From positions 1-64,000 of the forward strand of contig NZ_WOTH01000006.1 of assembly GCF_011516945.1 (NCBI RefSeq): 64,000 bases of DNA, written 5' to 3'. The translations under genes and the position numbers were made by a program. How positions within the stretch are numbered: the first letter of the stretch is position 1; each line of letters opens with the position of its first letter. The notes under the pieces are model-generated. The model had not been told where the DNA came from. It saw nothing but the letters and a program-made list of their open reading frames with translations, and made no database searches. Source of the stretch: Acetobacter estunensis (GTDB taxonomy: Bacteria > Pseudomonadota > Alphaproteobacteria > Acetobacterales > Acetobacteraceae). This document shows, piece after piece, positions 6,962-17,652 of the stretch.

Positions 6962-9874
6962 CTATTCCTCTCCCGCACCGCGTCCGATGAGGATCTTGCG
7001 GCGTCCCACATGGTCGGCAGCGCTGACGATGCCGCTTTTCTCCATCTGTTCGATCAGCTTGGCGGCGCGGTTGTACCCAATGGAGAGGTTGCGCTGCACG
7101 AAAGAGGTTGAGGCTTTGCCCTCTCGGATGACGATGGCCACGGCCTTGTCGTAGAGGCTCGAATCCCCGTCGCCGCTTCCCGTGTCGAAGGCGGCACCGG
7201 GACCTTCTTCCTCACGCTCGGAAATGACGTCTTCGTCATAGATCGGCTCACCCTGCTCGCGCAGGAATTCGGTGACGGCTTCCACTTCCGCGTCCGCCAC
7301 GAAGGGACCGTGGACACGGGTGATGCGCCCACCGCCCTGCATGAACAGCATGTCGCCCTGACCCAGAAGCTGCTCCGCGCCCTGTTCGCCAAGGATGGTG
7401 CGGCTGTCGAACTTGCTGATGACCTGAAAGGAGATACGTGTCGGGAAGTTGGCCTTGATGGTGCCGGTGATGACATCCACCGATGGGCGCTGGGTGGCCA
7501 TGATGACATGAATGCCTGCGGCACGGGCTTTCTGGGCCAGACGCTGGACAGCGGCGTCGATTTCCTTGCCCGCCGTCATCATCAGATCGGCCATCTCATC
7601 GATGATGACGACGATATAGGGCAGTGGCTCCAGCGTGAGAGACTGCTCCTCGAAGATCGGATTGCCCGTCTCGGGGTCGTAGCCGGTCTGGACGCGGCGG
7701 GTGATTTCTTCCCCCCGCTCGCGCACCTGTGCGGCGCGTTCGTTGTAGCCGCCAATGTTACGCACCTGAAGATGGGCCATCGCGCGGTAGCGACGGTCCA
7801 TCTCGCGCACGACCCATTTGAGGGCGGTCACGGCCTTGTTGGGTTCCGTCACCACCGGCGTCAGCAGGTGCGGGATGCCGTCATAGATCGACAATTCCAG
7901 CACCTTCGGGTCGATCATGATCAGGCGGCATTCATCGGGTGAATGACGGAAGAGCAGCGAGAGGATCATGGCGTTGATGCCAACCGACTTACCCGAGCCG
8001 GTGGTGCCAGCCACGAGCAGATGCGGCATGCGGGCCAGGTCGCTGAACACGGCCTCGCCCGCGATGTCCTTGCCGAGAGCCAGTTCAAGCTTGCCGGTGG
8101 TGTTGATCCATTCCGGGCGATTGAACAGTTCCGAAAGATAGACTGTCTGGCGCGTGGCGTTCGGCACTTCGATACCGATCACGTTGCGACCGGGCACAGT
8201 TGCGATGCGGACACTGAGCACAGAGAGCGAGCGCGCGATGTCATCGGCAAGCCCGATCACCCGTGCGGAACGGATACCGGGCGCAGGTTCCAGTTCATAC
8301 AGTGTCACGACAGGACCGGGATGGAGGTCCACGATGCGTCCCTGCACGCCGAAATCGGCCAGAACCGTTTCAAGAAGACGGGCATTGGCTTCCAGCAGTT
8401 CGCGCGTGGGCATCTGCTCGGCGCGTGAAGGTGGTGGTGCGCGCAGAAGGGAGATGGGGGGCAGAACCCACCCCTGCCCATTGCCGGAGGCATCCGCTCG
8501 GACGCTGGCACTTCCCTTGCCGGAAGCGGCGCTTTCGTCCTTACCGGGGAAAAGCCGCGAGAGAAAGGATTTGCGACCGGTGTCGGCCACAGGTTCGCGA
8601 GGCGCGTGGGGCGGTACGACGTCCTGTGGAGGGTGGGGTGCAGGATCGCTCTGCGGTGCAAGATGAACCTGCGCGGCTGGCTCTGGTTCGGGTGTCGATT
8701 CCACTCGCGATGGCGCCCCAGAGGAAGCCGGTGCCGTGTCCATCGCGGTCATGGCGCGCACGGGCTGATCCGGTGCTGGTCCCGGCAGGGAAATAACGGG
8801 CTTGTCTTCTTCTTCCTGCCCGGAGTGCGAGGGGCGACGGCCCATTGGTCGATTTGCCGGCAGCGACTGGGGGGAAGGAGCGGACAGGGCCACTTCCTGT
8901 CCCGTGGGCTGCGGATTGGGGTGCGTGGGCGACATGTTCGCAGGTGCGGCAGGGGCTTCATAGCGACGGGTGGCTATGGGGGGCTGCGCAGACGCCGGAG
9001 CTTTCGCCCTGCGTGGAATCCATGAGCGCCGGATTGCAGCGACCGGGCTGGAGAATGCGTTGTCCGAAGCGGATTCATAATTTTGCGGCGTGGTCGCAGT
9101 GCTGCCATCGGATGGCAGGCCGCGCCGCTGACGCGCGATGATGATGCGGGCGAGACGTCCGGGCTGACGTCCGACGATGAGCAGGCCGCGTCCGGTCGTG
9201 CGGCCGATCACATGCCATTCCCGGCGATCGAGACCGAAGGCGAGAGCGCCGAGAAGCAGGGCCAGAATCAGCCCCAGAACCCAGATAATGACACCACCTG
9301 CCGGCCCGATGGCTGACATGCCGGCCGCGACAGCTTCCCGCGCGATACTGGCGCCGATGCCGCCACCGATCCCGGCGTCGGATGGCCATGCGGGCGGATG
9401 GATGGCCGTGACAAGGATGGGGATGGCCGCCAGCAGAGCCGCCGCGACGAGCAGCAGGCAGATCAGTGCCACAGCGCGCAGAACGAACACGCTCAACCCG
9501 CGATGGCGGAAAATGCGCCATCCCCACGCTACCAGCGCTATGACCAGCAGACCCGTCGCGATGCCGATCCCCTGAATCAGCACATCCGCGACCCATGCGC
9601 CAGGCGCCCCCAGAAGGTTGGTGGCGGTCCGTGACGTGGATACGTCAGGCGATGGATCGAGAGGGTTGTAGCTCCCGAAGGCGAGAAGGAAGGTGAGCGC
9701 GAGGATCCACAGAAGGATGCCCCCAAGCTCATCTCCCCGTCGCCGCAGAGTGGAGCGGGTGTCGGGAGAGGACAGGGTGTCGGGAAGGAAGCGGCTGAGA
9801 CGCGCCAAGTAACTGGTCCTGACGTTACGGTTTCGTGTTCGGGGAGTGCGGCGCGGGCCGCGATGCGCGACCAT
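6962..9874 (-). CDS. ftsK: DNA translocase FtsK
   Basis: A 970-aa septal DNA pump that clears and aligns chromosome termini during division. The N-terminal part (about residues 50-215) has four membrane segments; residues about 240-470 form a Pro/Ala/Gln-rich linker of low complexity; the motor follows with Walker A GTTGSGKS near 620 and Walker [12 protein letters not shown] near 760, plus [12 protein letters not shown]. The C-terminal winged-helix gamma domain ([17 protein letters not shown], about 900-970) reads KOPS sites and contacts XerD. Length is typical. The start at 9874 (ATG) is uncertain: the GGAG upstream is too far away. Upstream on the same strand is selO. Confidence 0.95.
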   Translation of the reverse strand: MVAHRGPRRTPRTRNRNVRTSYLARLSRFLPDTLSSPDTRSTLRRRGDELGGILLWILALTFLLAFGSYNPLDPSPDVSTSRTATNLLGAPGAWVADVLIQGIGIATGLLVIALVAWGWRIFRHRGLSVFVLRAVALICLLLVAAALLAAIPILVTAIHPPAWPSDAGIGGGIGASIAREAVAAGMSAIGPAGGVIIWVLGLILALLLGALAFGLDRREWHVIGRTTGRGLLIVGRQPGRLARIIIARQRRGLPSDGSTATTPQNYESASDNAFSSPVAAIRRSWIPRRAKAPASAQPPIATRRYEAPAAPANMSPTHPNPQPTGQEVALSAPSPQSLPANRPMGRRPSHSGQEEEDKPVISLPGPAPDQPVRAMTAMDTAPASSGAPSRVESTPEPEPAAQVHLAPQSDPAPHPPQDVVPPHAPREPVADTGRKSFLSRLFPGKDESAASGKGSASVRADASGNGQGWVLPPISLLRAPPPSRAEQMPTRELLEANARLLETVLADFGVQGRIVDLHPGPVVTLYELEPAPGIRSARVIGLADDIARSLSVLSVRIATVPGRNVIGIEVPNATRQTVYLSELFNRPEWINTTGKLELALGKDIAGEAVFSDLARMPHLLVAGTTGSGKSVGINAMILSLLFRHSPDECRLIMIDPKVLELSIYDGIPHLLTPVVTEPNKAVTALKWVVREMDRRYRAMAHLQVRNIGGYNERAAQVRERGEEITRRVQTGYDPETGNPIFEEQSLTLEPLPYIVVIIDEMADLMMTAGKEIDAAVQRLAQKARAAGIHVIMATQRPSVDVITGTIKANFPTRISFQVISKFDSRTILGEQGAEQLLGQGDMLFMQGGGRITRVHGPFVADAEVEAVTEFLREQGEPIYDEDVISEREEEGPGAAFDTGSGDGDSSLYDKAVAIVIREGKASTSFVQRNLSIGYNRAAKLIEQMEKSGIVSAADHVGRRKILIGRGAGEE

Positions 9875-9990
9875 ACCCCGAACCGCCCGCTCCTTGAAGG
9901 TCAGGAACGGCCCCGAAGCCTGTCAATAATGGCGGAAAGCAAAGATTTCCTGTCTGGATCCGAGGCGGCGGAGGCGAAGTGATGACGGCA

Positions 9991-11439
9991 TCAGGGCGAA
10001 GATGGGGCAGGCGAGCGGTTTCCAAGAGCGACGGCCATCTCGTCGATCTGGGCGAGTTTCGCCTCCAATGCGCCCCAGTCGTCGTGTTCGGCCAGTTGCG
10101 TCCATAGGGTTTCTACCGTGTCGATCAGCATGGTGCAGGGCGTATTTCCGGCAAAATAGGGATGAGCCAGCGTGACGCCTGCGGCAGGGGTGCGCGTTTC
10201 GAGGAGCGTCCGAACGGGGGCGAAATCCGAACGCTGGTAAATGGGCGCGCGGGGGCTGGCCGCCGCCCGCTCCGCGCTTGAGCCGCCGCCGAACCAGTCG
10301 AACGGCAGCGCATCGAAGGGGATGCCGCTTTCCTCCATGAACAATGTGACGGCCTGCCGCAGAGCGCGATCGGAGTGCTCATCGCATGGAGCAACGCCCA
10401 GCCGACGTATCCATGCCGCATCGAGTTCCGCTTCGTAACGGGCTGGAAAACGTGAAAGAATCTCCGTCAGCCCGGTGTGGGGTGCGAATTCGAGCAGACA
10501 TTCCGCAAGTCGGGCGAGATTCCATCCCAGCGCCGCTGGCTGGCGGCCATAGGCGTAAAGACCCTGATGATCGAAATAGGCGGCGGTGAAGCCCGGCTCG
10601 AAGCGCGGCAGAAAACGCCACGGACCGTAATCGAAACTTTCCCCCGTGATGGCGATGTTGTCCGTGTTCAGAACGCCGTGGACGAAGCCCGCGGCCATCC
10701 ATTGCGCTCCGGTGCGCGCCACCCGTTCGCACACCGCCTCGAACAGTACGAGCGCCCCACTGTCGCCTTCCGGCACGGTCAGTTCAGGGTAATAGGTTTC
10801 CAGAACATAGGTGATGAGGCTGCCGATGGCCGCTGTTTCCGCATGGGCGGCGAGGCGCTGAAATGTGCCGATGCGGATGTGGGAATGCCCGAGTCGCACC
10901 AGTACGGCTGAGCGGGTGGGCGAGGGTTCATCGTGCCGGTCCAGTTTTTCGCCCGTCTCGATCAGGCTGAAGGCACGGGAAGTGTCCACGCCCAGAGCTT
11001 CCAGCATGGACGCCGCGAGGATTTCCCGAACGCCGCCCTTGAGGGTCAGCCGCCCGTCACCGCCGCGTGACCATGGTGTGCGACCGCTGCCTTTGGTGCC
11101 GAGGTCGAGCAGCCGTCCGTTCGTGTCACGCAGTTGTGCGAACAGGAAGCCGCGCCCGTCTCCGAGATCGGGGTTGTACTGGCGGAACTGGTGGCCGTGA
11201 TAGCGCAGGGCCAGTGGATGAGGGAGCGAGCCGGGAAGGGGAGAGAACCGCCCGAAATGCTCGATCCATTCCTCATCCGTCAGCGTGTCCAATCCCACGG
11301 ACGCGGCGGCGCGCTGGTTGCGATAACGCAGGATGTGCTGCGGGAACCGGGCGGGCTCCACGACGTCGTAGAACAGATCACCCAGACGGGTGTGATCGGT
11401 GGCGGGGCTGTACTGTGGCGAAAATGACATCAGACTCAT
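9991..11439 (-). CDS. selO: SelO-family protein adenylyltransferase (YdiU/UPF0061)
   Basis: A 482-aa pseudokinase-fold enzyme that transfers AMP to Ser/Thr/Tyr of target proteins. Signature blocks are ALRYHGHQFRQYNPDLGDGR, GTKGSGRTPWSRGGDGRLTL, GVREILAASMLEALGV and the HGVLNTDNI segment (the metal-binding Asn/Asp region) followed by DYGPWRF. It lacks a C-terminal selenocysteine, as usual for bacterial members. It is upstream of ftsK with a 116-base gap and divergent from the DUF3311 gene. Function in E. coli-type bacteria is linked to oxidative stress by redox-protein AMPylation; that is family knowledge, not visible here. Confidence 0.92.
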   Translation of the reverse strand: MSLMSFSPQYSPATDHTRLGDLFYDVVEPARFPQHILRYRNQRAAASVGLDTLTDEEWIEHFGRFSPLPGSLPHPLALRYHGHQFRQYNPDLGDGRGFLFAQLRDTNGRLLDLGTKGSGRTPWSRGGDGRLTLKGGVREILAASMLEALGVDTSRAFSLIETGEKLDRHDEPSPTRSAVLVRLGHSHIRIGTFQRLAAHAETAAIGSLITYVLETYYPELTVPEGDSGALVLFEAVCERVARTGAQWMAAGFVHGVLNTDNIAITGESFDYGPWRFLPRFEPGFTAAYFDHQGLYAYGRQPAALGWNLARLAECLLEFAPHTGLTEILSRFPARYEAELDAAWIRRLGVAPCDEHSDRALRQAVTLFMEESGIPFDALPFDWFGGGSSAERAAASPRAPIYQRSDFAPVRTLLETRTPAAGVTLAHPYFAGNTPCTMLIDTVETLWTQLAEHDDWGALEAKLAQIDEMAVALGNRSPAPSSP

Positions 11440-11529
11440 TCCTCCCGCTCATGTGTTGTTGACTTCGTTGTGGTCATTTCACACTCTGGAGCTGTCCGCC
11501 AAACCAAAATAATAAAAACTGGGCGCTAC

Positions 11530-11709
11530 ATGAAAATCTTCAACGTGTTGCTGCTGGCGCCGTTCGTCGGCCTGCTATGGGTGCCGTTCTATAATTTCCG
11601 CACGCCTGTCCTGCTGGGCTTCCCGTTCTTCTACTGGTACCAGTTCGCCTGGGTTCCTGTGACGTCGGTGTTGATCTGGCTGGCTTGGAAGAAGGGGGCG
11701 CAGTCATGA
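11530..11709 (+). CDS. Small DUF3311 membrane protein
   Basis: A 59-aa protein with two hydrophobic segments (FNVLLLAPFVGLLWVPFY and WVPVTSVLIWLAW) and the aromatic-rich hairpin FPFFYWYQFAW between them, typical of DUF3311. Proteins of this family are regularly encoded just before a sodium:solute symporter, as here, and probably act as a small partner subunit. The stop overlaps the next start (ATGA at 11706-11709), indicating coupled translation. The frame runs back to 11470 but the ATG at 11530 gives the family-like N-terminus. Confidence 0.82.
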   Translation: MKIFNVLLLAPFVGLLWVPFYNFRTPVLLGFPFFYWYQFAWVPVTSVLIWLAWKKGAQS

Positions 11710-13196
11710 ACGGCGTTCCTTCGGCCGATACGGTTGCGCTGATTGTCTTCGTTCTCTTTTTCGGCGTGACGATTGTCGCGGGCACGACGGTCACGCACTG
11801 GAAAAAGTGGTTTTCCAGCAGCGCCAAAAAGAGTGCGGACGCGCATCACGGCACCGAGGACTGGGGCCTTGGTGGCCGTGGCTTCGGTGCGTGGGTGACG
11901 TGGTTCCTCGTGGGCGGCGACTTCTACACGGCCTATACCGTCATCGCCGTGCCAGCGCTGGTCTATGCCGTGGGGGCTTATGGCTTCTTTGCGCTGCCTT
12001 ACACCATCATCGTTTATCCGTTCATCTTTTTGGTGATGCCCAAGCTGTGGAAAATCGCCAATGAGGGCGGTCATGCGACGGCGGCGGACATCATCCGCGC
12101 GCGGTTCAGCAGCCGCACGCTTGAACTGGCGGTGGCGTTTTCGGGGCTGATCGCGGTCATGCCCTATATCGCGCTTCAGCTGATCGGCATTCGCACGGTG
12201 GTGCAGGCGCTCGGCCTGCCCGGCGATGCTCCGCTCATCATCGCGTTCTTCTCGCTCGCGGCCTACACATGGCTCGGCGGTCTGCATGCCCCGGCGCTCA
12301 CGGCCTTTATCAAGGACGTGATGATCTACATCGCTGTCATCGCCGCTGTAACACTGATCCCGATGCATCTTGGCGGTTATGGCCATATGTTCGAGGTCAT
12401 GGACAGCTTCGTGCCTCTGCCCGACGCCACGCATGTGCTGCCGTCCGGTCAGATGGTGCCATATGCCACGCTGGCTCTGTCCTCGGCACTGGCGGCGTTT
12501 CTTTATCCGCACACGTTGACGGGCATTCTTGCCGCCAAGTCCGCCGATACGGTGAAACAGAACGCGGTCTTCCTGCCGATCTACACGATCGTGCTGGGTC
12601 TGATCGCCATGCTGGGCATGATGGCGCATGTGGCGGGGATCGACACCAAAGTCAGCTCGATGGTCGTGCCGTATCTCTTTCTCAAGCTGTTCCCAGACTG
12701 GTTCGCGGGTTTCGCGTTCGCGGCGATCGCCATCGGCGCGCTGGTGCCCGCAGCGGTCATGGCCATCGGTGCGGCCAATCTGCTCACGCACAACATTCTG
12801 CCCAAGCGGCTGGAATCGGTGCGGACATCTCAGATCGCGGCCTTCGGTGTGAAGCTGGGTGCGCTTTTGTGCGTGCTGTTTCTCAACGCGAAATTCGCCA
12901 TTGATCTTCAGTTGCTTGGGGGTGTCATCATTCTCCAGACCTTCCCGGCGTTGATCCTTGGGTTGCTCAAGGTGCGTTTCTCATCAGCGGCCATGCTGGC
13001 GGGATGGGTGGTTGGCAATATCGTGGGGCTGAGCATGTGCTGGGCGGATGGCCTCAAGCCGGTGCATGCGCTGGGTATGGGTGAACATTCCATGCTGGTG
13101 TCCACGGGGTTGATCGCGTTGGCCGTGAATATTGCCGTAGTGTGCGCCTGTTCGGTGTTCGCCTTCGGTCGTTCCCGGACTGTTGCGGCAGAGTAA
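11706..13196 (+). CDS. Sodium:solute symporter (SSS family, monocarboxylate-type)
   Basis: A 496-aa inner-membrane protein with about 13 hydrophobic segments. Features of the SSS family are LGGRGFGAWVTWFLVGGDFYT near the N-terminus (substrate and sodium site region), the GGLHAPALTAFIKD segment (the GGL..V..TD.. SSS signature in degenerate form), and repeated VPAAVMAIGAANLLTHNI in the C-half. Pairing with DUF3311 is typical of carriers for monocarboxylates such as lactate, pyruvate or acetate, so uptake of such an acid is the best inference. A terminator follows. Confidence 0.85.
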   Translation: MNGVPSADTVALIVFVLFFGVTIVAGTTVTHWKKWFSSSAKKSADAHHGTEDWGLGGRGFGAWVTWFLVGGDFYTAYTVIAVPALVYAVGAYGFFALPYTIIVYPFIFLVMPKLWKIANEGGHATAADIIRARFSSRTLELAVAFSGLIAVMPYIALQLIGIRTVVQALGLPGDAPLIIAFFSLAAYTWLGGLHAPALTAFIKDVMIYIAVIAAVTLIPMHLGGYGHMFEVMDSFVPLPDATHVLPSGQMVPYATLALSSALAAFLYPHTLTGILAAKSADTVKQNAVFLPIYTIVLGLIAMLGMMAHVAGIDTKVSSMVVPYLFLKLFPDWFAGFAFAAIAIGALVPAAVMAIGAANLLTHNILPKRLESVRTSQIAAFGVKLGALLCVLFLNAKFAIDLQLLGGVIILQTFPALILGLLKVRFSSAAMLAGWVVGNIVGLSMCWADGLKPVHALGMGEHSMLVSTGLIALAVNIAVVCACSVFAFGRSRTVAAE

Positions 13197-13227
13197 ACCA
13201 CTCTCATAGCGTCCGAGTGTGCTTGAG

Positions 13228-13260
13228 CGTCCGCCCTTAACTTTGGGGGCGGACGTTTTC
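13228..13260 (+). terminator. Intrinsic terminator after symporter
   Basis: CGTCCGCCC (13228-13236) pairs with GGGCGGACG (13247-13255) over a 10-base loop and is followed by TTTTC. It separates the symporter transcript from gltX. Confidence 0.85.
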
Positions 13261-13335
13261 GTGTGTCAGGACCGAAATCCTGCCTCATCTTCTTCCCCAT
13301 GGCAGCCCTTCGGGCTCCGTGATATGGAGCCGTCC

Positions 13336-14739
13336 ATGACCGTTCGTACGCGCTTTGCCCCTTCTCCGACCGGCTTGCTGCATATCGGCAACGCCCGGGC
13401 CGCCCTCTTCAATTTTCTCTATGCGCGCCATTGTGGCGGACAATTTGTCCTGCGCATCGAGGACACGGACAAGGAACGCTCCACGCAAAAAGCGGTGGAC
13501 GTAATCTTTGACGGCCTGAAATGGATGGGCCTCACATGGGACGGAGAGCCCGTTTTCCAGTCCGCGCGGGAAGAGCGCCATCGTGAGGTCGCCCTTCAGC
13601 TTCTGGCCGAGGGCAAGGCTTACAAGTGCTTCTGCACTCCTGAAGAGCTGAAAGAGATGCGCGAGGCGGCGCAGGCTGAAGGCCGCCCGCCGCGCTATAA
13701 CGGCATGTGGCGTGATCGCGACCCGTCCGAAGCGCCCGCTGGCGCTCCTTATGCCATTCGCATCAAGGCCCCGCGTGAGGGTGAGGCGGTGATTGAGGAT
13801 CTGGTGCAGGGTGAAGTCCGTGTAGCCAACGCGGAGTTGGATGACATGATCATCCTGCGCTCCGACGGCACGCCGACCTATCAGCACGCCGTGGTGGTGG
13901 ACGATCACGACATGGAGATCACGCATGTGATCCGTGGCGACGATCATCTGACCAACACCTTCCGTCAACTCATGATCTACCGTGCCATGGGCTGGGAAGC
14001 TCCGCGTTTCGCGCATCTGCCGCTCATTCATGGTCCCGATGGCGCGAAGCTCTCCAAGCGCCATGGCGCGCAGTCCGTCGTGGAGTTCCGCGAAATGGGC
14101 TACCTGCCGGAAGCGCTGTGCAACTATCTGCTGCGTCTTGGTTGGGGCCATGGCGATGCCGAGATTCTCTCGCGTGATGAGCAGATCCGTCTGTTCGATC
14201 TCTCGGGCGTCGGGCGTTCGGCCTCGCGGATGGATTACACCAAGCTTGAGCACGTCAATGCCGTCTATCTGCGTGAGGCGGACGATGACCGTCTGACCAA
14301 CGATGTGATGGAGCGCCTGAGCGGGCGTGAAGGCGTGGATACGGGCGAGATCACCCGCGCTCGCGTCCGTGCGCTGATGCCGGGTCTGAAAGAGCGTGCC
14401 CGTACGCTGGTGGAACTGGCTGACAACGCCGCGTTCCTTGGGCGGCAGGTGCCGCTGTCCTTCGATGCCAAGGCTGAAAAACAGCTCACACCTGAGAATC
14501 GCGTCATGCTGGGTGAACTGGCGCGCGATCTTGCTGTGGTCGATCCGTTCGACGCCGAGCATGTGGATGCGGCGCTGCGCGTATTCGCGGAAAAGCATGA
14601 ACTGAAGCTCGGTAAAGTGGCGCAGCCTCTTCGCGCGGTCCTGTGCGGTACAACGACATCGCCCGGTATCGATGCGACCGTGGCGGCTTTGGGACGTGAT
14701 GAGGTTCTGGCGCGGATAGGAGCCGTTCAGAATGGCTGA
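13336..14739 (+). CDS. gltX: Glutamyl-tRNA synthetase GltX
   Basis: A 467-aa class I aminoacyl-tRNA synthetase. [11 protein letters not shown] (residues 11-21) is the HIGH box and KLSKRHG at 238 is the KMSKS loop; IRIKAPREG and [11 protein letters not shown] are typical of the family. The ATG at 13336 has GGAG 6 bases upstream and gives the standard [13 protein letters not shown] start; the frame stays open upstream but without family similarity. Many acetic acid bacteria carry two GltX copies, one of which charges tRNA-Gln for GatCAB; this window shows only one and does not tell which. It overlaps pyrB by 8 bases. Confidence 0.95.
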   Translation: MTVRTRFAPSPTGLLHIGNARAALFNFLYARHCGGQFVLRIEDTDKERSTQKAVDVIFDGLKWMGLTWDGEPVFQSAREERHREVALQLLAEGKAYKCFCTPEELKEMREAAQAEGRPPRYNGMWRDRDPSEAPAGAPYAIRIKAPREGEAVIEDLVQGEVRVANAELDDMIILRSDGTPTYQHAVVVDDHDMEITHVIRGDDHLTNTFRQLMIYRAMGWEAPRFAHLPLIHGPDGAKLSKRHGAQSVVEFREMGYLPEALCNYLLRLGWGHGDAEILSRDEQIRLFDLSGVGRSASRMDYTKLEHVNAVYLREADDDRLTNDVMERLSGREGVDTGEITRARVRALMPGLKERARTLVELADNAAFLGRQVPLSFDAKAEKQLTPENRVMLGELARDLAVVDPFDAEHVDAALRVFAEKHELKLGKVAQPLRAVLCGTTTSPGIDATVAALGRDEVLARIGAVQNG

Positions 14740-15700
14740 AGGGCCGTCCGGGGGTTCCCGTTTCTTCGGTCCCTCGGACCGCCATCTTCTCGGGATTCAG
14801 GGCATGCACCCCTCCCGGATCGAGCCGATCCTCGATCTCGCGGAGAGCTATGTCCTGATGAACCGCTCGCGCAAGACGCCGCGCGACCTTCTGCGTGGGC
14901 GGACCATCATCAATCTGTTCTTTGAAGACAGCACGCGCACGCGCACGTCTTTTGAACTTGCGGGCAAGCGGCTTGGCGCGGACGTGGTGAACATGTCGGT
15001 CGCCCAATCCTCCGTGAACAAGGGCGAGACCCTGCTCGACACGGCCGCCACACTGAACGCCATGCGGACCGATCTTCTGGTGGTGCGCCACGCCCAGTCC
15101 GGTGCGCCCGCGTTGTTGGCGCAGAAGGTGGATGCGTCCGTCATCAATGCGGGTGACGGTACGCACGAGCATCCCACGCAGGCGCTGCTCGATGCGCTCA
15201 CCATCCGTCGTCATCTCGGGCGGATCGAGGGACTGACAGTCGCGATCTGCGGTGACGTGGCCCATTCGCGCGTGGCCCGCTCCAATATTCATCTTCTGAC
15301 CTCCATGGCCTGCCGCGTGCGCGTGGTCGGACCGCCGACGCTGGTGCCGCGCTCCCTCGCAAGCCTTGGGGTGGAGGTGCATCATCGCATGGAGGACGGT
15401 CTGCACGATGTCGATGTGGTGATGATGCTGCGTCTGCAACGCGAGCGCATGTCGGGCGGTCTTGTGCCCAGCGCACGTGAATATTTCCGTTTCTACGGCC
15501 TTGATCGCCGCCGTCTTGAACTGGCGAAACCCGGCGCATTGGTGATGCATCCGGGGCCGATGAATCGCGGTGTGGAGATCGATAGCCAGATTGCGGATTC
15601 CGACCAGAGCGTGATCCGTGAGCAGGTCGAGATGGGCGTGGCCGTCCGCATGGCGGTGCTGGACCTTCTTTCGCGCAGCAAACGGAGCAGCCGATCATGA
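14732..15700 (+). CDS. pyrB: Aspartate carbamoyltransferase catalytic subunit PyrB
   Basis: A 322-aa enzyme of pyrimidine synthesis: carbamoyl phosphate + aspartate to carbamoyl aspartate. The carbamoyl-phosphate signature STRTRTSFE is at residues 67-75; [25 protein letters not shown] and the [11 protein letters not shown] block follow. No regulatory PyrI is present. It overlaps gltX by 8 bases and the next gene by 4 (ATGA). In species where pyrB is followed by an inactive dihydroorotase homologue, the two assemble together; the partner here fits that pattern. Confidence 0.95.
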   Translation: MAEGPSGGSRFFGPSDRHLLGIQGMHPSRIEPILDLAESYVLMNRSRKTPRDLLRGRTIINLFFEDSTRTRTSFELAGKRLGADVVNMSVAQSSVNKGETLLDTAATLNAMRTDLLVVRHAQSGAPALLAQKVDASVINAGDGTHEHPTQALLDALTIRRHLGRIEGLTVAICGDVAHSRVARSNIHLLTSMACRVRVVGPPTLVPRSLASLGVEVHHRMEDGLHDVDVVMMLRLQRERMSGGLVPSAREYFRFYGLDRRRLELAKPGALVMHPGPMNRGVEIDSQIADSDQSVIREQVEMGVAVRMAVLDLLSRSKRSSRS

Positions 15701-16992
15701 GCGCGGACATTCTTTTCGAGAACGTGCGCCTGATCGATCCGGCGACCACGCTGGACCAGCCGGGTCGTTTGCTGGTGCGTGACGGCGTTATCGCGGGGCA
15801 TGATCTGCCCGAAGCCGAAGGTGTGCCAGAGGGTGTCCGCGTTGTGGACGGACAGGGCTCTGTGCTGTGCCCCGGCCTTGTGGACATGCGTGTTGAGATC
15901 GGTGAACCGGGGCACGAATATCGTGAGACCGTGAAGTCCGCTTCCCGTGCGGCCTTTGCCGGTGGCGTGACGACGGTGGCCGTTCTCCCCACCGGTTCCC
16001 CCGCCATCGACGATCCCGCCATGGTGCGGATGCTGCGCTGGCGCGGTGAAGAGCCGGAGCATGTCTCGATTCTGCCCTATGGCGCGCTGACCAAGGGCTG
16101 TCAGGGCGGTGAACTGGCGGAGATTGGCCTGTTGGCGGAAGCGGGCGCCGTGGCGTTCACGGACGGCTCACGGGCGATTGCCACGGCCCGGTTGATGAAA
16201 CAGGCTTTGACCTATGCCTTCGCGTTTGACGCGATGGTCGTGCAGCATCCCGAAGAGCCGACGCTGGCTGGGTCCGGTTGTGCTACAGAAGGGCAGCTTG
16301 CGCTGCGTCTGGGCCTGCCTGCCATTCCGACGGCGGCGGAAGCGATCATGATCGCGCGCGATGTCCGTATTGCCGAGATGACGGGTGGGCGGCTGCATTT
16401 CGGCCATGTCTCGACGGGTGAGGGCGTGGAACTGATCCGACAGGCCAAGGCGCGCGGTCTGCGTATCACCTGCGACACGGCACCGCAGTATTTCGACCTG
16501 AACGAGACCGCGATCGGAGATTTTCGCACCTACGCCAAGTTCTCTCCGCCGCTACGCCGTGAGGAAGACCGCTTGGCGATCTGTGCGGCGCTGGCGGATG
16601 GCACCATCGACGCCATCGCGTCCGATCATGCGCCGCGTGATGCTGACGACAAGCGCCTGCCGTTCGCGCAGGCTTCGGCGGGGGGCACGGGGCTGGCTAC
16701 GCTGCTGGGCGTTACGCTCACACGCTATCACGATGGCACGCTGTCACTACTTGAAGCTCTGGCCTATCTCACCTGCCGCCCGGCCGCGTTGCTGGGCGTG
16801 AAAGGGGTGGGGACGCTGGCACAGGGGGCAGCCGCGGATCTTTGCCTGTTCAATCCCGATCGCGCGTGGCGTGTGGTGGCGGGCGAACTGCCCGGCCATG
16901 CGCAGAACACCCCGTTCGATGGTCGCGCGCTGGAAGGCAAGGTGCTCAGGACGTGGAAACGTGGGCGGCGCGTGTTCGGAGGCGTGGCGTGA
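15697..16992 (+). CDS. pyrC: Dihydroorotase-like protein (probable non-catalytic PyrC'/PyrX)
   Basis: A 431-aa amidohydrolase-fold protein of the class I dihydroorotase family. Active enzymes carry a metal-binding HxH pair in the segment that here reads [11 protein letters not shown] (residues 62-72): the two His are Arg65 and Glu67. A second usual His region (TPHH) reads TAPQYFDL. Other ligand regions remain: FTDG, QHPEEP, FGHVST and SDHAP. Loss of the first pair is the hallmark of the pseudo-dihydroorotase that supports PyrB assembly in Pseudomonas, so I infer a structural role, with true dihydroorotase activity coming from a separate pyrC outside this window. Length and overlap with pyrB (ATGA) and plsY (GTGA) show a tight operon. 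Confidence 0.85.
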   Translation: MSADILFENVRLIDPATTLDQPGRLLVRDGVIAGHDLPEAEGVPEGVRVVDGQGSVLCPGLVDMRVEIGEPGHEYRETVKSASRAAFAGGVTTVAVLPTGSPAIDDPAMVRMLRWRGEEPEHVSILPYGALTKGCQGGELAEIGLLAEAGAVAFTDGSRAIATARLMKQALTYAFAFDAMVVQHPEEPTLAGSGCATEGQLALRLGLPAIPTAAEAIMIARDVRIAEMTGGRLHFGHVSTGEGVELIRQAKARGLRITCDTAPQYFDLNETAIGDFRTYAKFSPPLRREEDRLAICAALADGTIDAIASDHAPRDADDKRLPFAQASAGGTGLATLLGVTLTRYHDGTLSLLEALAYLTCRPAALLGVKGVGTLAQGAAADLCLFNPDRAWRVVAGELPGHAQNTPFDGRALEGKVLRTWKRGRRVFGGVA

Positions 16993-17627
16993 ATCTGATC
17001 GAATCGCCCGTCACGCTGCTGATCGGCGTTGCTTTCCTGTCCTATCTTCTTGGCAGCGTGCCGTTCGGGTTGGTGCTGACAGCTCTTTCCGGCCAAGGCG
17101 ATATTCGTCAGATCGGGTCTGGCAATATTGGCGCGACCAATGTTTTGCGCACAGGCAACAAGAAACTCGCTGCGCTGACGCTGTTTCTAGACGGATTCAA
17201 AGGTGCATTCGCGGTGCTGGTGGCGTGGGTGATGACGCCGCCGGAACTGGGTGACCGTGCCATGGCGGTTGCGGCGATTTTTGCGGTGGTGGGCCACTGT
17301 TATCCGGTGTGGCTGGGGTTTCGCGGCGGCAAAGGTGTGGCGACGGGGTTGGGTGTGGTGCTGGCGATGTCCCCCGTGGTGGGGCTGGCCTGCTGCCTGA
17401 TCTGGTTGGTCGGTGCGAAGATCACGCGCATTTCGTCCGCCGGGGCGTTGCTGGCGTTCGCGTGCATGCCGCTGATGCTGTTCTTTCTGTATGGGCACTC
17501 CTTCACTCAGTCCCAGAAACCTCTGGCGGGCCTGTTCATCGCGTTGGTCGTCATTCTGCGTCATGGCGCCAATATCGCGCGGCTTCTGAAGGGCACCGAG
17601 CCACGGATTGGGCAGTCCGGTAAATGA
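16989..17627 (+). CDS. plsY: Glycerol-3-phosphate acyltransferase PlsY
   Basis: A 212-aa inner-membrane enzyme with about five to six hydrophobic segments that transfers acyl groups from acyl-phosphate to glycerol 3-phosphate, the first step of phospholipid synthesis. Conserved loops: LLGSVPFGLVL, IGSGNIGATNVLRTGNK and FRGGKGVATGLGV, the three catalytic motifs of the family. The GTG start at 16989 overlaps the stop of the upstream gene (GTGA) and is preferred to the longer frame from 16842. Normal length. Confidence 0.95.
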   Translation: MNLIESPVTLLIGVAFLSYLLGSVPFGLVLTALSGQGDIRQIGSGNIGATNVLRTGNKKLAALTLFLDGFKGAFAVLVAWVMTPPELGDRAMAVAAIFAVVGHCYPVWLGFRGGKGVATGLGVVLAMSPVVGLACCLIWLVGAKITRISSAGALLAFACMPLMLFFLYGHSFTQSQKPLAGLFIALVVILRHGANIARLLKGTEPRIGQSGK

Positions 17628-17652
17628 TTGCCGCGCGCAAGACAGGTCTCGC

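Noticed and set aside
11631-12791. 386-codon antisense frame over the symporter
   Set aside because: Charged, repetitive composition and complete overlap with a clear transporter gene.
13285-14598. 437-codon antisense frame over gltX
   Set aside because: Shadow of gltX; low-complexity His/Arg-rich translation without any recognisable family.
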